Shown here in pieces: positions 1 through 9,197 of a stretch of 64,000 bases of DNA. The stretch comes from Mucilaginibacter sp. PAMB04168 (GTDB taxonomy: Bacteria > Bacteroidota > Bacteroidia > Sphingobacteriales > Sphingobacteriaceae). Both the position numbers and the translations under genes were made by a program. Position 1 is the first letter of the stretch; each line of letters opens with the position of its first letter. The stretch lies in assembly GCF_039634365.2 (NCBI RefSeq), contig NZ_CP155079.2, positions 1,488,001 to 1,552,000 of the forward strand. Direction: 5' to 3'. The notes beneath the pieces were generated by a model, which ran no database searches, was not told the origin of the DNA, and worked only from the letters and a program-made list of their open reading frames with translations.

Positions 1-442
1 AAACCAACGGGCGCAAGCGCAGCCAAACATCACCATAAGGCTGGTTTAGGTAGCGCTGCTTAAATTCTTCCATTACCACGTTACGCTGCACCTCCAGGCT
101 TTTTTCGCTAAAAGCCAGGCTCAGCATGCGGTCGCTCTCCAGCCAAAAGGCTGTTTCAAGGTTGGCGGCCGGCAAGGTGATATAGTAGTTGGTAATATCG
201 TTGCTGGTGAAGGCATTGTTTTCGCCGCCCACGCGCTGCAGAGGCTCGTCATATACCGGAATGTTTACAGAGCCGCCGAACATGAGATGCTCAAATAAGT
301 GGGCAAATCCGGTTTGTTCGGGATTTTCATCGCGCGCGCCAACATCATATAAGATGTTAACCACTGCCATGGGTGTTGTATGATCTTCATGAACAATTAC
401 CCGCAGGCCATTGCTCAGTGTAAAGCGGTCGAATTTAACCAT
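1..442 (-). CDS. M16 family zinc peptidase, N-terminal part (cut by window edge)
   Basis: Translating the complement from ATG at 442 gives an open frame that runs off the left edge (about 147 codons). It starts MVKFDRFTLSNGLRVIVHED and contains the inverted zinc motif HLFEH at about residues 48-52, the signature of M16 (pitrilysin/insulinase) peptidases, where the two His bind zinc and the Glu is the catalytic base. There is no signal peptide at this start, so the protein may be cytoplasmic, unlike the secreted M16 protein at 15501-18359. A perfect Bacteroidota -7 box on the minus strand lies at 474-481, about 30 bases before the start, but I see no matching -33 box. The C-terminal half is outside the window. 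Confidence 0.9.
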   Translation of the reverse strand, partial: MVKFDRFTLSNGLRVIVHEDHTTPMAVVNILYDVGARDENPEQTGFAHLFEHLMFGGSVNIPVYDEPLQRVGGENNAFTSNDITNYYITLPAANLETAFWLESDRMLSLAFSEKSLEVQRNVVMEEFKQRYLNQPYGDVWLRLRPLV

Positions 443-607
443 GTAGTTTCAGAACAAGTTTTTTATAGACCGGCAAATGTAAAGGTTTTCATTTTTAAAT
501 AGGAAATAGAAAATGCTGTATTGCTAACCTACGCCACTTTATGACACAGGCCGGATAACCATGATAATTTAAAATACACACGTAAACAATTGTTATCCAC
601 CGATATT

Positions 608-3346
608 TTACAGCGCCCTGCTAAAGGTATGTATGCCCGATCCGTAAGTGCCTGCCAGGGTATAATCACCTTCATTAGTACCGGTTATGGCTTTTCCGTC
701 AATCATTAACCGATTGCTGGTAGCACCACACTTAGGTATGTAAACTTTAGCAAAAACATTAACTGGCATTTTAACCGTCATGCTGAATTGTTTGTTATCG
801 CGGTTCCAACTGAGGGTTATATTGCCTTTATCGGTCGGGAATGTTCCTCTAATAAATTTGAGCCGGTTATGAAAGTCAAGCGGTTTTACTTGTACCAGTT
901 CGTGCTGTGGCTTAAGTACTTTGAGGCCAAGCATGTACTCTTGCATCGCCAGCAAGCCAATAGCGCCCCAGGGGTGCGAAAGGCTTTCGTTGGCTACATC
1001 GGCATCCCAGGCTTCCCAAGTCATGGTGCCGCCCTTGGTAATGGTTTTTGCCCAACCGTCCCATGTGGGGTTGGTATACAAGTCGAGCATATGCTGCCCA
1101 TCATTAGCTTGTCCAATAGCTTCAGGCAGGTAACGCAGGGTAACCATGCCCGATGCCATTTTACGTTCTTTAACGGCATCGAATACGGCTTGCTTATTCT
1201 GCTCGGGCACTATGCCCGTGGCATACGCATACATATTAGCCTGTTGCGAAATGTGCTTGCTTTGCGATAAATCGGCCATCAAACCGTCAATATAAACACC
1301 ATTGGCATTCAATAACTTCGCATTTATGGCCTGTTTTATAGCGCTTGCATAACCAGTGTAAGTCGCCTGATCGTTGTTATTTCCGAGTGCCGCGGCTACC
1401 TTAGCCATAATGTCATAATCTATATACGCAAGGGCATCAATTACCGTGCGCGATTCAGTAGCCATATCATACCCGTAGCGCATAGTTTGAGGCCAGTCTA
1501 TAATGCCGTATTTGTAAGCTCCGCCGCCACCGGCCAGGTTATGAATAAGGCCTGTGGTTGGGTTAGTGTAGGTATGTACATAATCGGCCACTTTTTTAAG
1601 TTTGTCGTAGTTGGTTCTCAAAAATTCTTTGTTTCCGCTTTGCAGGTAGTAGTCCCATATCCAAATCAGGTATTCTTGTGTATAATCAGGAATGTCACGC
1701 TTGCCATCCACGTTGGGGTAAACGGCGTTGAGGCGACCATCGGGCCAGTACTGATCCTGTGAGTCTAAAAACTCAAGTAGTACGCGGTGATTCATGGCGC
1801 GCTCGCCCATGGTAGCCATAGCCGGCGGACCTTGATAGCTGCCATCGCCCAAAAAGGCGCCTTTTTCTCGGGTAGGGGTATCTACAAATCCTTCCTGCGC
1901 ACCCTGCACCAACGAACGTAGCTGAAGGTTCCATACCTGGTTCAGCATATCATCCGATGATATGAACTGCGCCCGCGATGGATCGAGCTCAAAGTGCCGG
2001 GTAATGAACTGCACATTTTCTGTAGTTAACACGTTAGGCGAATTATCTACCTGGATATAGCGGTATGCCAAATAAACCATGGGCTGAAACAGGGCTTGCT
2101 TGCCGTTGAGCGTAAAGGAATAAGCCAGGTTGGTGCTTTGATTGCCTCTGCGCGTTGAGGCATTGCCTTCATCATCCAGCAGGTAAGAGCCACGGATGTT
2201 GACCACATCGCCTGCCTTACCGCCCTGGAAATTGATAGACGGCATGCCGGCATATATCTTTCCTAAATCAATAAGGTACTTACCATTACCCAAACTTTTT
2301 ACCGATACGGGTTTAATCTTTTCTTCAATAACACGTGTAAGGTCTGCCCGTAGCGGGTTTATCCAGGGCTCAACCGGAGGAGCGCCAATTTCAACAGCGG
2401 CATCCCAAGCTGCATCATTATATGCAGCGGTGTTCCAGCCAGTAATAATGTTACGAGAGTCTATCTTATCCACAAAACCGTTACCCTCACCGTTGCGCGG
2501 CGGCTGACCAGCTGTCCAGTAAGCGGCTTGTTTTTGTTTCCAGGTGGCATCAGTACCGGTGGTTGTTTTGCTGCCATCGGCGTACTCGGTTACCATTTTA
2601 AGGATGAAGCCCCGGCTGCCGGTAGCACGGCCCTGGCCGCCCCCATACCAATGTGTTAAGGCTGCCAGGTTGTTGGCTTGGCCGCCTTTAATTAAAAGTG
2701 TTACATCAAAAGCATTATAATAAGCGTATTGCGGGTAATGGTTAGATGAGCCTTTTGAAACCAGCTTTCCGTTCAAATACAGTTCGTAGTTATGGCAGGC
2801 CGCTACATAAACAATGGCCCTTTTAATGGGCTTGGCGCCAAGTTTTACGTTTTTGCGATAGTAGGTATAATCATCCTTATCGGTAGTGTTGCGCTTAACC
2901 CATTTGGCCCCGCTCCAGTCTGCAGTGGTAAACAAACCTGTATCAAAGTAAGATGCGGCCGAGTACGGGCCTGCAATGCCTGTTCTATCCCAGGTGCGCA
3001 CTTTCCAGTAATATCGGGAGGCTGGTTTTAGCAGCCTTTGGGGTAGCTCCACATAATTTTGCATAGCCGAAGTTACCTTGCCGCTATTCCATACGTCGGC
3101 ATTATCACTGTTGAGGCTCTGCAGGCTGGATGCCACCACTATCTGGTAAGCCGACTGCACTTCGTTGTTGTCCACATCGTTCGCGTACCAGCCAAAAAAG
3201 GGTTTGTTATCGGTGCCTGTGGGCTTTACCTTGTCGCAAGTGCGTAAATAGGAGGGAGCCCCCGGAGCTTTGGCGTAGCTCGTGGCAACATTTAAAACAA
3301 GCGCAAGGGATAAAAGCCTGCACAGCAAGGTAGTAAGGTTTTTCAT
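608..3346 (-). CDS. Secreted alpha-L-rhamnosidase, GH78
   Basis: The 912-residue product probably hydrolyses terminal alpha-L-rhamnose from plant or microbial glycans in the periplasm or outside the cell. A signal peptide covers about residues 1-25 (ends ATSYAKA). Next come the N-terminal beta-sandwich domains of GH78, a carbohydrate-binding-like domain near 160-260, and the (alpha/alpha)6 catalytic domain from about 455. The motif DTPTREKGAFLGDG at 489-502 carries the likely catalytic acid Glu494, and WEAW at 777-780 followed by SLSH at 788-791 is the second conserved block. The length is typical. No SusC/SusD pair is next to it, so it is not in an obvious polysaccharide utilisation locus here. 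An AT-rich dyad (ATTACA-N6-TGTAAT, 3404-3421) lies 58 bases before the start and could be regulatory. Confidence 0.92.
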   Translation of the reverse strand: MKNLTTLLCRLLSLALVLNVATSYAKAPGAPSYLRTCDKVKPTGTDNKPFFGWYANDVDNNEVQSAYQIVVASSLQSLNSDNADVWNSGKVTSAMQNYVELPQRLLKPASRYYWKVRTWDRTGIAGPYSAASYFDTGLFTTADWSGAKWVKRNTTDKDDYTYYRKNVKLGAKPIKRAIVYVAACHNYELYLNGKLVSKGSSNHYPQYAYYNAFDVTLLIKGGQANNLAALTHWYGGGQGRATGSRGFILKMVTEYADGSKTTTGTDATWKQKQAAYWTAGQPPRNGEGNGFVDKIDSRNIITGWNTAAYNDAAWDAAVEIGAPPVEPWINPLRADLTRVIEEKIKPVSVKSLGNGKYLIDLGKIYAGMPSINFQGGKAGDVVNIRGSYLLDDEGNASTRRGNQSTNLAYSFTLNGKQALFQPMVYLAYRYIQVDNSPNVLTTENVQFITRHFELDPSRAQFISSDDMLNQVWNLQLRSLVQGAQEGFVDTPTREKGAFLGDGSYQGPPAMATMGERAMNHRVLLEFLDSQDQYWPDGRLNAVYPNVDGKRDIPDYTQEYLIWIWDYYLQSGNKEFLRTNYDKLKKVADYVHTYTNPTTGLIHNLAGGGGAYKYGIIDWPQTMRYGYDMATESRTVIDALAYIDYDIMAKVAAALGNNNDQATYTGYASAIKQAINAKLLNANGVYIDGLMADLSQSKHISQQANMYAYATGIVPEQNKQAVFDAVKERKMASGMVTLRYLPEAIGQANDGQHMLDLYTNPTWDGWAKTITKGGTMTWEAWDADVANESLSHPWGAIGLLAMQEYMLGLKVLKPQHELVQVKPLDFHNRLKFIRGTFPTDKGNITLSWNRDNKQFSMTVKMPVNVFAKVYIPKCGATSNRLMIDGKAITGTNEGDYTLAGTYGSGIHTFSRAL

Positions 3347-3544
3347 GTTCGGTTAATTGGTTAGCGGCCCATGTTGGGCAACTCTTTATTGGTTTGCTAT
3401 TATATTACATTATTTTGTAATTACTGTCTGTTAACCGTCCTGTGTAATAGGATTGTTAGATAGCATATTGCCGAAAACGTTGCAATACGCCACAAGATAT
3501 TTAAACCGAAAAGTTTATAGATTTACATAGCTCTAAACCTATAC

Positions 3545-4114
3545 ATGACAGACCAACAAACATTACTGAAGCTGTTATCGGCCCGAACGGCCAGTAATTG
3601 GGTAAACAAATTAGCTAAAGAGTTAGAAACGGAAGGCTTTATATTTACCGATTTACTTAACTTAACGCTACACCCTGACGGTAAGATAGCTTTTCGTGCG
3701 GTGTGGCTGCTGGACACATTAGTAACCGGTAATTTAAGCCGCTATGCGCCGCACTTGGAAATGCTTGTTCAATATGGCGTAAAAGCTAAGCATCATAGCT
3801 GCCACAGGCAGTATGCACGCATATATGTGTTTTTAACATCGGGCAAAGCACCCCAGGATGTGAAAATGATGATTGCGGCAACCGATATGGAACCGGTTGT
3901 GGAACGATGTTTCGACTGGTTAATAGATAAGAAAGCAAAAGTAGCCGTAAAAGCATTTGCAAGTGAAACACTGTTTAATTTGCACAAGCGGTACGACTGG
4001 ATTGCCGAAGAGTTGCAAAGCCAGCTACATTATTTAATGCAAAACGGCAGCCCTGCCATACAGGCAAAGGGCCGCCGTTTGCTAAAAGCGTTGCAAAGTA
4101 ACCGTATGGATTAA
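3545..4114 (+). CDS. HEAT-repeat-like conserved hypothetical protein
   Basis: This 189-residue protein has no signal peptide or membrane segment. It is made of amphipathic helices with a HEAT-like pattern (for example around residues 55-65, 105-125 and 140-185, with phrases such as FRAVWLLDTL and AVKAFASETLFNL). Such proteins are usually binding scaffolds; I do not recognise a more exact function. Its stop codon overlaps the stop of the convergent gene at 4111-4464: both TAA codons are read from the same TTAA at 4111-4114. Expression start is unclear; an imperfect -7 box (TAGATTTA, 3518-3525) lies 20 bases before the ATG. Confidence 0.75.
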   Translation: MTDQQTLLKLLSARTASNWVNKLAKELETEGFIFTDLLNLTLHPDGKIAFRAVWLLDTLVTGNLSRYAPHLEMLVQYGVKAKHHSCHRQYARIYVFLTSGKAPQDVKMMIAATDMEPVVERCFDWLIDKKAKVAVKAFASETLFNLHKRYDWIAEELQSQLHYLMQNGSPAIQAKGRRLLKALQSNRMD

Positions 4115-4464
4115 GACGCTGTTGGGCGATCTTCGCCGTGCAGTTTATCACTCACCTGGTGGTGGTGCAATTTAGCTTCGATAGCTGATGTGCTGGTGTT
4201 ACCATAAGTACCGTAAGCATCAACCAATACCCCTTTAAGGTTATGTTTGGCCGATGATATGGCATACACAATGGCCATGTCAGATGGATTGCTGGGACCT
4301 TCGAAGCGGTAAAACTCGTCTACTTCAAAGTCATCAGCATGCATATGTATATCTCTTGATTTATCATCTATGGTTTCGCCATCATCTTCAAAGCTCAGAT
4401 TGGCGTCGTATCCTCTTTGCATCAGGTCGTTAGTGGCATCCACTAAGGTCTCGTAATTTCTCAT
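4111..4464 (-). CDS. Small conserved Bacteroidota protein (EFYRFEG family)
   Basis: A 117-residue acidic cytoplasmic protein. The stretches DEFYRFEGPSNPSD and YAISS-KHNLKGVLVDAYGTYGN match my memory of a short family in Bacteroidota that databases often label phosphoribosylpyrophosphate synthetase. It has none of the PRPP synthetase motifs and is far too short for that enzyme, so the name should not be carried over. The true function is unknown. The gene converges on the HEAT-like gene with a 4-base overlap of the two stop codons. Confidence 0.75.
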   Translation of the reverse strand: MRNYETLVDATNDLMQRGYDANLSFEDDGETIDDKSRDIHMHADDFEVDEFYRFEGPSNPSDMAIVYAISSAKHNLKGVLVDAYGTYGNTSTSAIEAKLHHHQVSDKLHGEDRPTAS

Positions 4465-4809
4465 GGCAGTATCTGTTTAAGTTAAAGCGCAGCCAGTTGA
4501 ATGCTGCTATAGTTATAACCATTATGCAGGTAAAGTTGTTTTGAGAAAAGTAGCCCTACCTATCATCCGTAAAAGGGAAACCGTTGGTACAGAAATTCTT
4601 TAATTTACTCTTGCGTAATAAGTGATGAGTTTTTATTATTAAAATGGCAACATGCTTTAACGTACATTATGTTTGCTACAAAACCGGACGCAAGTGTTCA
4701 CAATCGTACACTTTAGGTATCTTTAACCAATTGATAATTAAACCTTTGTTTAAGTGGCTTAAATGTAGATGGATTTGAAACAGATACCTTTTATTGACTA
4801 CCGACCGCT
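4465..4809. other. 345-bp divergent intergenic region
   Basis: AT-rich spacer between the divergent genes at 4464 (minus) and 4810 (plus). I see no credible ORF, RNA gene or terminator. A perfect -7 type box TATGTTTG is at 4668-4675 on the plus strand, but no TTG lies 19-21 bases upstream and the resulting leader would be about 125 bases, so it is only a weak promoter candidate for the FtsX gene. Confidence 0.5.
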
Positions 4810-7194
4810 ATGAATAGCATAGACTTTAAGATTGCATTTCGTACTTTTTTGAAAGGAAAGACTTTCTATTTCTTAAATATAGCCGGATTAGCTATTGGTT
4901 TAGCGGCTTTCATTTTTGTTAGCTTGTATGTAAACAACGAAACAAGTTATGACCAATGGAACAAGAACGTAGATCGCATCTATTTGGTGGAAAGGGAAAT
5001 GCCCAACGGACCATCGCCTTATACGCCTGGTAAATTAGCAGCAGATATAAAAAGCCAGTGCCCGGAAGTTGAAGAAACCGGCAGAATAAATACCGCTTTG
5101 TTTCAGATTCCTTTTTATACTTCATCGGGGAGGTTCCTGATCAAAAAATGGGTGGGTGCAGATTATTCCATTTCCACGATATTGGGTATAAAACCTAAAG
5201 GGTTTAAGTTAAATCCTCAAAATCAAAGCCCAACTATTTTACTCTCTAAGGAAACAGCTGCGGTGCTTTTTCCAGGCGATAAAATGGTTCAGAGTAAAAC
5301 GGTTAACATGATGTCAAGGTCGGGCATGCCCATGCCTGTTGCAGGAGTTGCAGACGATATACCAGGTAACACGAACTTGAAATTTGATTGTATCGGTTTT
5401 TCGGCAGATATTACCTCAGGCAAAGATCAAAGCTATGCAACACAAATTTATCAGACCTATTTGCTCGTTAAGCCTCATGCCGATATTGCCGCACTCTCAA
5501 AAAAAATTGACCAGATCTATAAAAAGGCTGCGTTAACTGATACCAGCCAGGTAGCCAGAGAAGCAATAAGCCGGTTTAACAGGCCTGCAATATATTTAGA
5601 TGCTTTAGAAAACCTGCATTTAAAGCCACATTACGGTTCTCATGTTAACAACCAAATTGTCAACAGTCTGGCTGTTCTAGCAGTTATTATACTCATTGTA
5701 ACTGCTGTTAATTTCACCAACCTTTATGTCTCTCAAGCCGATACACGCTCAAAAGAAGTAGGAATTAAAAAGGTAAATGGTGTGATTAAAAGGCACATAG
5801 CCCTGCAGTTTTTGCTGGAAATATTTATTCAATGCCTGGCAGCTTTGTTTATTGCATTCGGGCTGGTGTATATCGGGCTCCCATATTTCAACAGGTTACT
5901 ACAGGTCGAACTGCTGGTTTCAGGTATTAACTTTTCCATCCTGGTTCGGCTCGTCATTACTTTAATTGCGCTTACCTTATTAGCAGGTGTTTATCCGGCC
6001 TGGGTTATGGCCGGTTTTAAACCTGTAGAAGTATTACGGGGCAACCAACTTGCAAAGCAAGGAAAGCTTTCCTGGATACGAAGCGCAGTAACCGTACTTC
6101 AGTTCACTATTGCCATTACGTTTATAATTACGCTGGTGGTTATTAATCAGCAGGTAACTTTTATGAAGACTGAAAGCCCAGGATTTACAGTTAAACAGGT
6201 GTTATACATTGATAATCTGGCCTTATATAACAACCCTAAAACTTTCGAACCTGTGCGGAATAGGATCAAAGAAATTCCAGGTGTAAAAGAAGTCACTGTA
6301 GCAACGAATGTTCCGGGTGGCATATTGCCGGTTACACATGAGTACGCAGTTCAGGGCAAACCCTATGCTTTAAATACTATTGGTGTAGATTACAATTACT
6401 TCGAAACCTTAAATATCAAATTAAAAGCCGGACACATTTTTAATTCCCCCATTCCAGGCGATTCTTTAAATGCAGTGATTAACGAATCTGCCGCCAAAGC
6501 AATGAATTTAAAGGAACCTGTTGGTGGTAGCATACAGGGTTGCGGAGCTTCATACAAAATAATTGGTATAGTAAAAGATATTAAATCTCAAGGGTTTGAG
6601 GAAAGTATTCAGCCTACCGTTTACTTAATGAACGATAACTGCGGATTGTCAAAAACGCAAATTATGATCAGTGCAGAGGCCAATCGGATTCCGGCAATTT
6701 TAAAAACCCTGGGTAAAAGATGGGTTGATATCAACAAGCTCGATGGCGACAATTTTAATTATCATTTCCTGGACGAGTTGTACGGACAGCTTTTTGTAAA
6801 GCAGGAGCAGTTACAAACCGTGTTGACTTTTTTTTCGGCTTTAGCAGTATTTATTGCCTCTCTTGGCTTCTTCTCATTGGCAGCGCAAGCTATTCGTGTA
6901 CGTATGAAAGAAACAACTATCAGAAAAGTGCTTGGCGCTAATACACAGCAATTGATAATTAACTTAAGCAAGCCGTTTTTCTACATCGTATTAATGGCCA
7001 ACTGCATAGCCTGGCCTATTGCCTTTATAGTTGGGCATAGGTGGTTAGAAACATTTGCCTATCGCGTTAGCATGAACATCTCTCCATTTTTAGCCGCGTT
7101 GTTCATCTCTATTAGTATAGTACTGGTAACTGTTTGTTTGCAAATCAATCAGGCTGTACGGTTCAATCCGGCTGCCAAGCTGAAATCACAGTAA
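4810..7194 (+). CDS. FtsX/MacB-type ABC transporter permease
   Basis: A 794-residue inner-membrane protein of the type found in many copies in Bacteroidota. It starts with the characteristic block of this class (GKTFYFLNIAGLAIGLAAFI, TM1 at about 18-40), followed by a MacB-like periplasmic core, three central membrane segments (about 285-400), a second N-terminal-like segment near 420-445, another periplasmic core and a final FtsX permease block (about 680-785, with RKVLGAN). The two-repeat design is typical. Such permeases work with an ATPase as mechanotransmission or export systems, but no ATPase gene is in the window. The gene is followed after 131 bases by an M1 peptidase gene on the same strand. 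Confidence 0.9.
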   Translation: MNSIDFKIAFRTFLKGKTFYFLNIAGLAIGLAAFIFVSLYVNNETSYDQWNKNVDRIYLVEREMPNGPSPYTPGKLAADIKSQCPEVEETGRINTALFQIPFYTSSGRFLIKKWVGADYSISTILGIKPKGFKLNPQNQSPTILLSKETAAVLFPGDKMVQSKTVNMMSRSGMPMPVAGVADDIPGNTNLKFDCIGFSADITSGKDQSYATQIYQTYLLVKPHADIAALSKKIDQIYKKAALTDTSQVAREAISRFNRPAIYLDALENLHLKPHYGSHVNNQIVNSLAVLAVIILIVTAVNFTNLYVSQADTRSKEVGIKKVNGVIKRHIALQFLLEIFIQCLAALFIAFGLVYIGLPYFNRLLQVELLVSGINFSILVRLVITLIALTLLAGVYPAWVMAGFKPVEVLRGNQLAKQGKLSWIRSAVTVLQFTIAITFIITLVVINQQVTFMKTESPGFTVKQVLYIDNLALYNNPKTFEPVRNRIKEIPGVKEVTVATNVPGGILPVTHEYAVQGKPYALNTIGVDYNYFETLNIKLKAGHIFNSPIPGDSLNAVINESAAKAMNLKEPVGGSIQGCGASYKIIGIVKDIKSQGFEESIQPTVYLMNDNCGLSKTQIMISAEANRIPAILKTLGKRWVDINKLDGDNFNYHFLDELYGQLFVKQEQLQTVLTFFSALAVFIASLGFFSLAAQAIRVRMKETTIRKVLGANTQQLIINLSKPFFYIVLMANCIAWPIAFIVGHRWLETFAYRVSMNISPFLAALFISISIVLVTVCLQINQAVRFNPAAKLKSQ

Positions 7195-7209
7195 TTTTGA
7201 TCTGCGTAT

Positions 7210-7252
7210 CAGCTAATAGAAACCGCTTACGAGCTAACTAGCCGTACCGATG
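7210..7252 (+). pseudogene. 43-bp relic of an M14 peptidase gene
   Basis: This intergenic stretch matches 9603-9645 inside the M14 peptidase gene at 38 of 43 positions. All five differences are third-codon-position, synonymous changes, so the relic still encodes QLIETAYELTSRTD, identical to residues 136-149 of the M14 product. It is not part of an open gene: in this frame a stop lies 9 bases upstream (7198-7200) and the similarity ends at 7252. The pattern of change means it came from a once-functional M14 homologue rather than from random drift of a copy. The alignment was done by eye. Confidence 0.7.
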
Positions 7253-7352
7253 TTGATTTTAGATTAGTCGGACTCAAGCAATAAGTGAGTTTCTTGGACT
7301 TGCTAATGCGTAAAACCTTACCTTTATGAAAGACCGAAATATCACAAACTAC

Positions 7353-9008
7353 ATGCTGAGCCTATTTTCACTTATCAGATTGTCTTTCTTATTACATACT
7401 TTGCTTTTTACCGCTTTTTACGCAAACGGTAAAACACAAAATAGCTCCAGTGTGCGTACGGAACTGGTTTTATCAGACACCGTAACAGAACAATCTTGGT
7501 GGAATGTAACGCATTACCGGATTGCTGTGACTCCTGATTATCGTCAAAAATCTATTTCCGGAGAAAATCATATTGCTTTTCTGGCAAAACACGCCGGGGC
7601 CTCTTTGCAGGTTGACCTACAACAGCCCATGAAAATTACCCGCGTAGTTTGGAATAACAGGGATGTTTTATTTAAAAGAAAAACTGAGGGCGCCTATATA
7701 ATTATCTTTCCTAAAGTTATTAAAGCAGGGGAAAAGCATACCATAATTATCCAGTTCGAAGGAAAACCTCGGGAGGCTTTGAATCCGCCGGTTGATAACG
7801 GTTGGATATGGACTAAAGATGAAAAAGGCAGACCTTGGATCAGTGTAGCCTGTGAAGGATCAGGGGCAAGTATCTGGCTGCCTTGTAAGGATGTCCTGGC
7901 TGATGAACCTGATAATGGCATGTCATTCGACATTACCGTGCCAGATACTTTGGTAGCAGTAGCCAACGGGAGGCTTAAAAGGAGAATCAGTAATAACGGA
8001 ACCGCTACCTATACGTGGGTGGTTAAGAGCCCCATCAACAGCTATAACATCGTTCCGTATGTTGGCCATTATGTAACCTGGCATAAGCAATATGCCGGGC
8101 TGAACAAGGTACTTGATTGCGACTTTTGGGTATTAGATTATAATTTAAATAGAGGTAAGGAGCATTTTAAACAGACAGATACGATGCTGCGCGCTTTTGA
8201 ATACTGGTTAGGGCCTTATCCATTTTACGCCGACAGTTATAAGCTGGTAGAGGCGCCATTGCCCGGAATGGAACATCAAAGCGCAGTTGCTTATGGTAAC
8301 GGATTTCAGAATGGGTATCGGGGAAAGGACTTCATATCTGGAACGGGCTGGGGGCTGAAATGGGATTTTATGCTGGTTCACGAAAGCGGGCATGAATGGT
8401 TTGGAAACAGCATTACAGCGGCCACTTATGGCGATACCTGGATACATGAAGGATTTACTAAATATCTCGAGACTTTGTATACCGACTTTGTGTTTGGCAG
8501 GGAGGCTGGAAATGAGTATGCACTTGGTACATGGAAAAGGATAAAAAACGACAGCCCCATTTTAGGAACAAACACATCAGACAAGTATTACAAAGGAAGC
8601 GCCATGCTTCATACCATAAGGCAGCTTGTGGGCGATTCCGTTTTTAGAGGCTGGCTACATGAAATAAACCGAAAATTTTATCACCAGGTCATAAATACCG
8701 GACAAATCTTAAAGCTTCTTAACGGATATACAAAAAAGGACTTTTCAAAAGTTTTTGCCCAATATTTACAGACAACTAAAATTCCGGTTCTCGAGTATTA
8801 TTTTCAAGCAGGTAAATTACATTATCGCTGGTGGGGCTGTGTAGATGGTTTTGATATGCCACTTAAGATATCATTCGATCCCTCTAACGTTACAGTTATT
8901 AATCCCACAACCGAGTGGCAAACATTGACCGTTACCAATGCTACAGGGCGATTAATGGTCGATCGTAACTTTCTTATTAAAGTAACGGAGGTGACGGCCG
9001 GTAACTAA
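7353..9008 (+). CDS. Secreted M1 family metallopeptidase
   Basis: An aminopeptidase-N-like zinc peptidase, presumably cutting peptides in the periplasm. The open frame begins at 7326 (560 residues). I prefer Met10 at 7353, because it places a clean signal peptide (MLSLFSLIRLSFLLHTLLF) at the N-terminus and because a -7-like box TACCTTTA (7319-7326) overlaps the first ATG. In numbering from 7326 the zinc site is HESGH at 352-356 with the third ligand Glu375, the exact HExxH-x18-E spacing of M1. GMEHQ at 314-318 takes the place of the GAMEN exopeptidase motif. The domain order (N-terminal beta domain, catalytic domain, short C-terminal part) is normal for the compact Bacteroidota forms. Confidence 0.9.
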   Translation: MLSLFSLIRLSFLLHTLLFTAFYANGKTQNSSSVRTELVLSDTVTEQSWWNVTHYRIAVTPDYRQKSISGENHIAFLAKHAGASLQVDLQQPMKITRVVWNNRDVLFKRKTEGAYIIIFPKVIKAGEKHTIIIQFEGKPREALNPPVDNGWIWTKDEKGRPWISVACEGSGASIWLPCKDVLADEPDNGMSFDITVPDTLVAVANGRLKRRISNNGTATYTWVVKSPINSYNIVPYVGHYVTWHKQYAGLNKVLDCDFWVLDYNLNRGKEHFKQTDTMLRAFEYWLGPYPFYADSYKLVEAPLPGMEHQSAVAYGNGFQNGYRGKDFISGTGWGLKWDFMLVHESGHEWFGNSITAATYGDTWIHEGFTKYLETLYTDFVFGREAGNEYALGTWKRIKNDSPILGTNTSDKYYKGSAMLHTIRQLVGDSVFRGWLHEINRKFYHQVINTGQILKLLNGYTKKDFSKVFAQYLQTTKIPVLEYYFQAGKLHYRWWGCVDGFDMPLKISFDPSNVTVINPTTEWQTLTVTNATGRLMVDRNFLIKVTEVTAGN

Positions 9009-9197
9009 GAGTTAGCTTTAATAAACAAGCACTTAGGTTGAGAAAAACGCTTTTATAGCCCCCTCAAAACGGACGTTGGCAATGAGTTAAAGACTCTTGA
9101 TAAACTTAACTTTACGCAGGGCTCCCACAAAAAAGTTACATGTAAGCGGTTATCATTTTAAGTACATTAGGAGAGTAAAACTAAAACTCCTTTCCTG

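Noticed and set aside
788..1270. 160-codon plus-strand open frame opposite the rhamnosidase gene
   Set aside because: It lies entirely inside the GH78 coding region on the other strand, and its product has no recognisable features; the GH78 protein is intact.
4111..4464. Phosphoribosylpyrophosphate synthetase
   Set aside because: This database label is common for the family, but the protein has 117 residues and no PRPP-binding loop.
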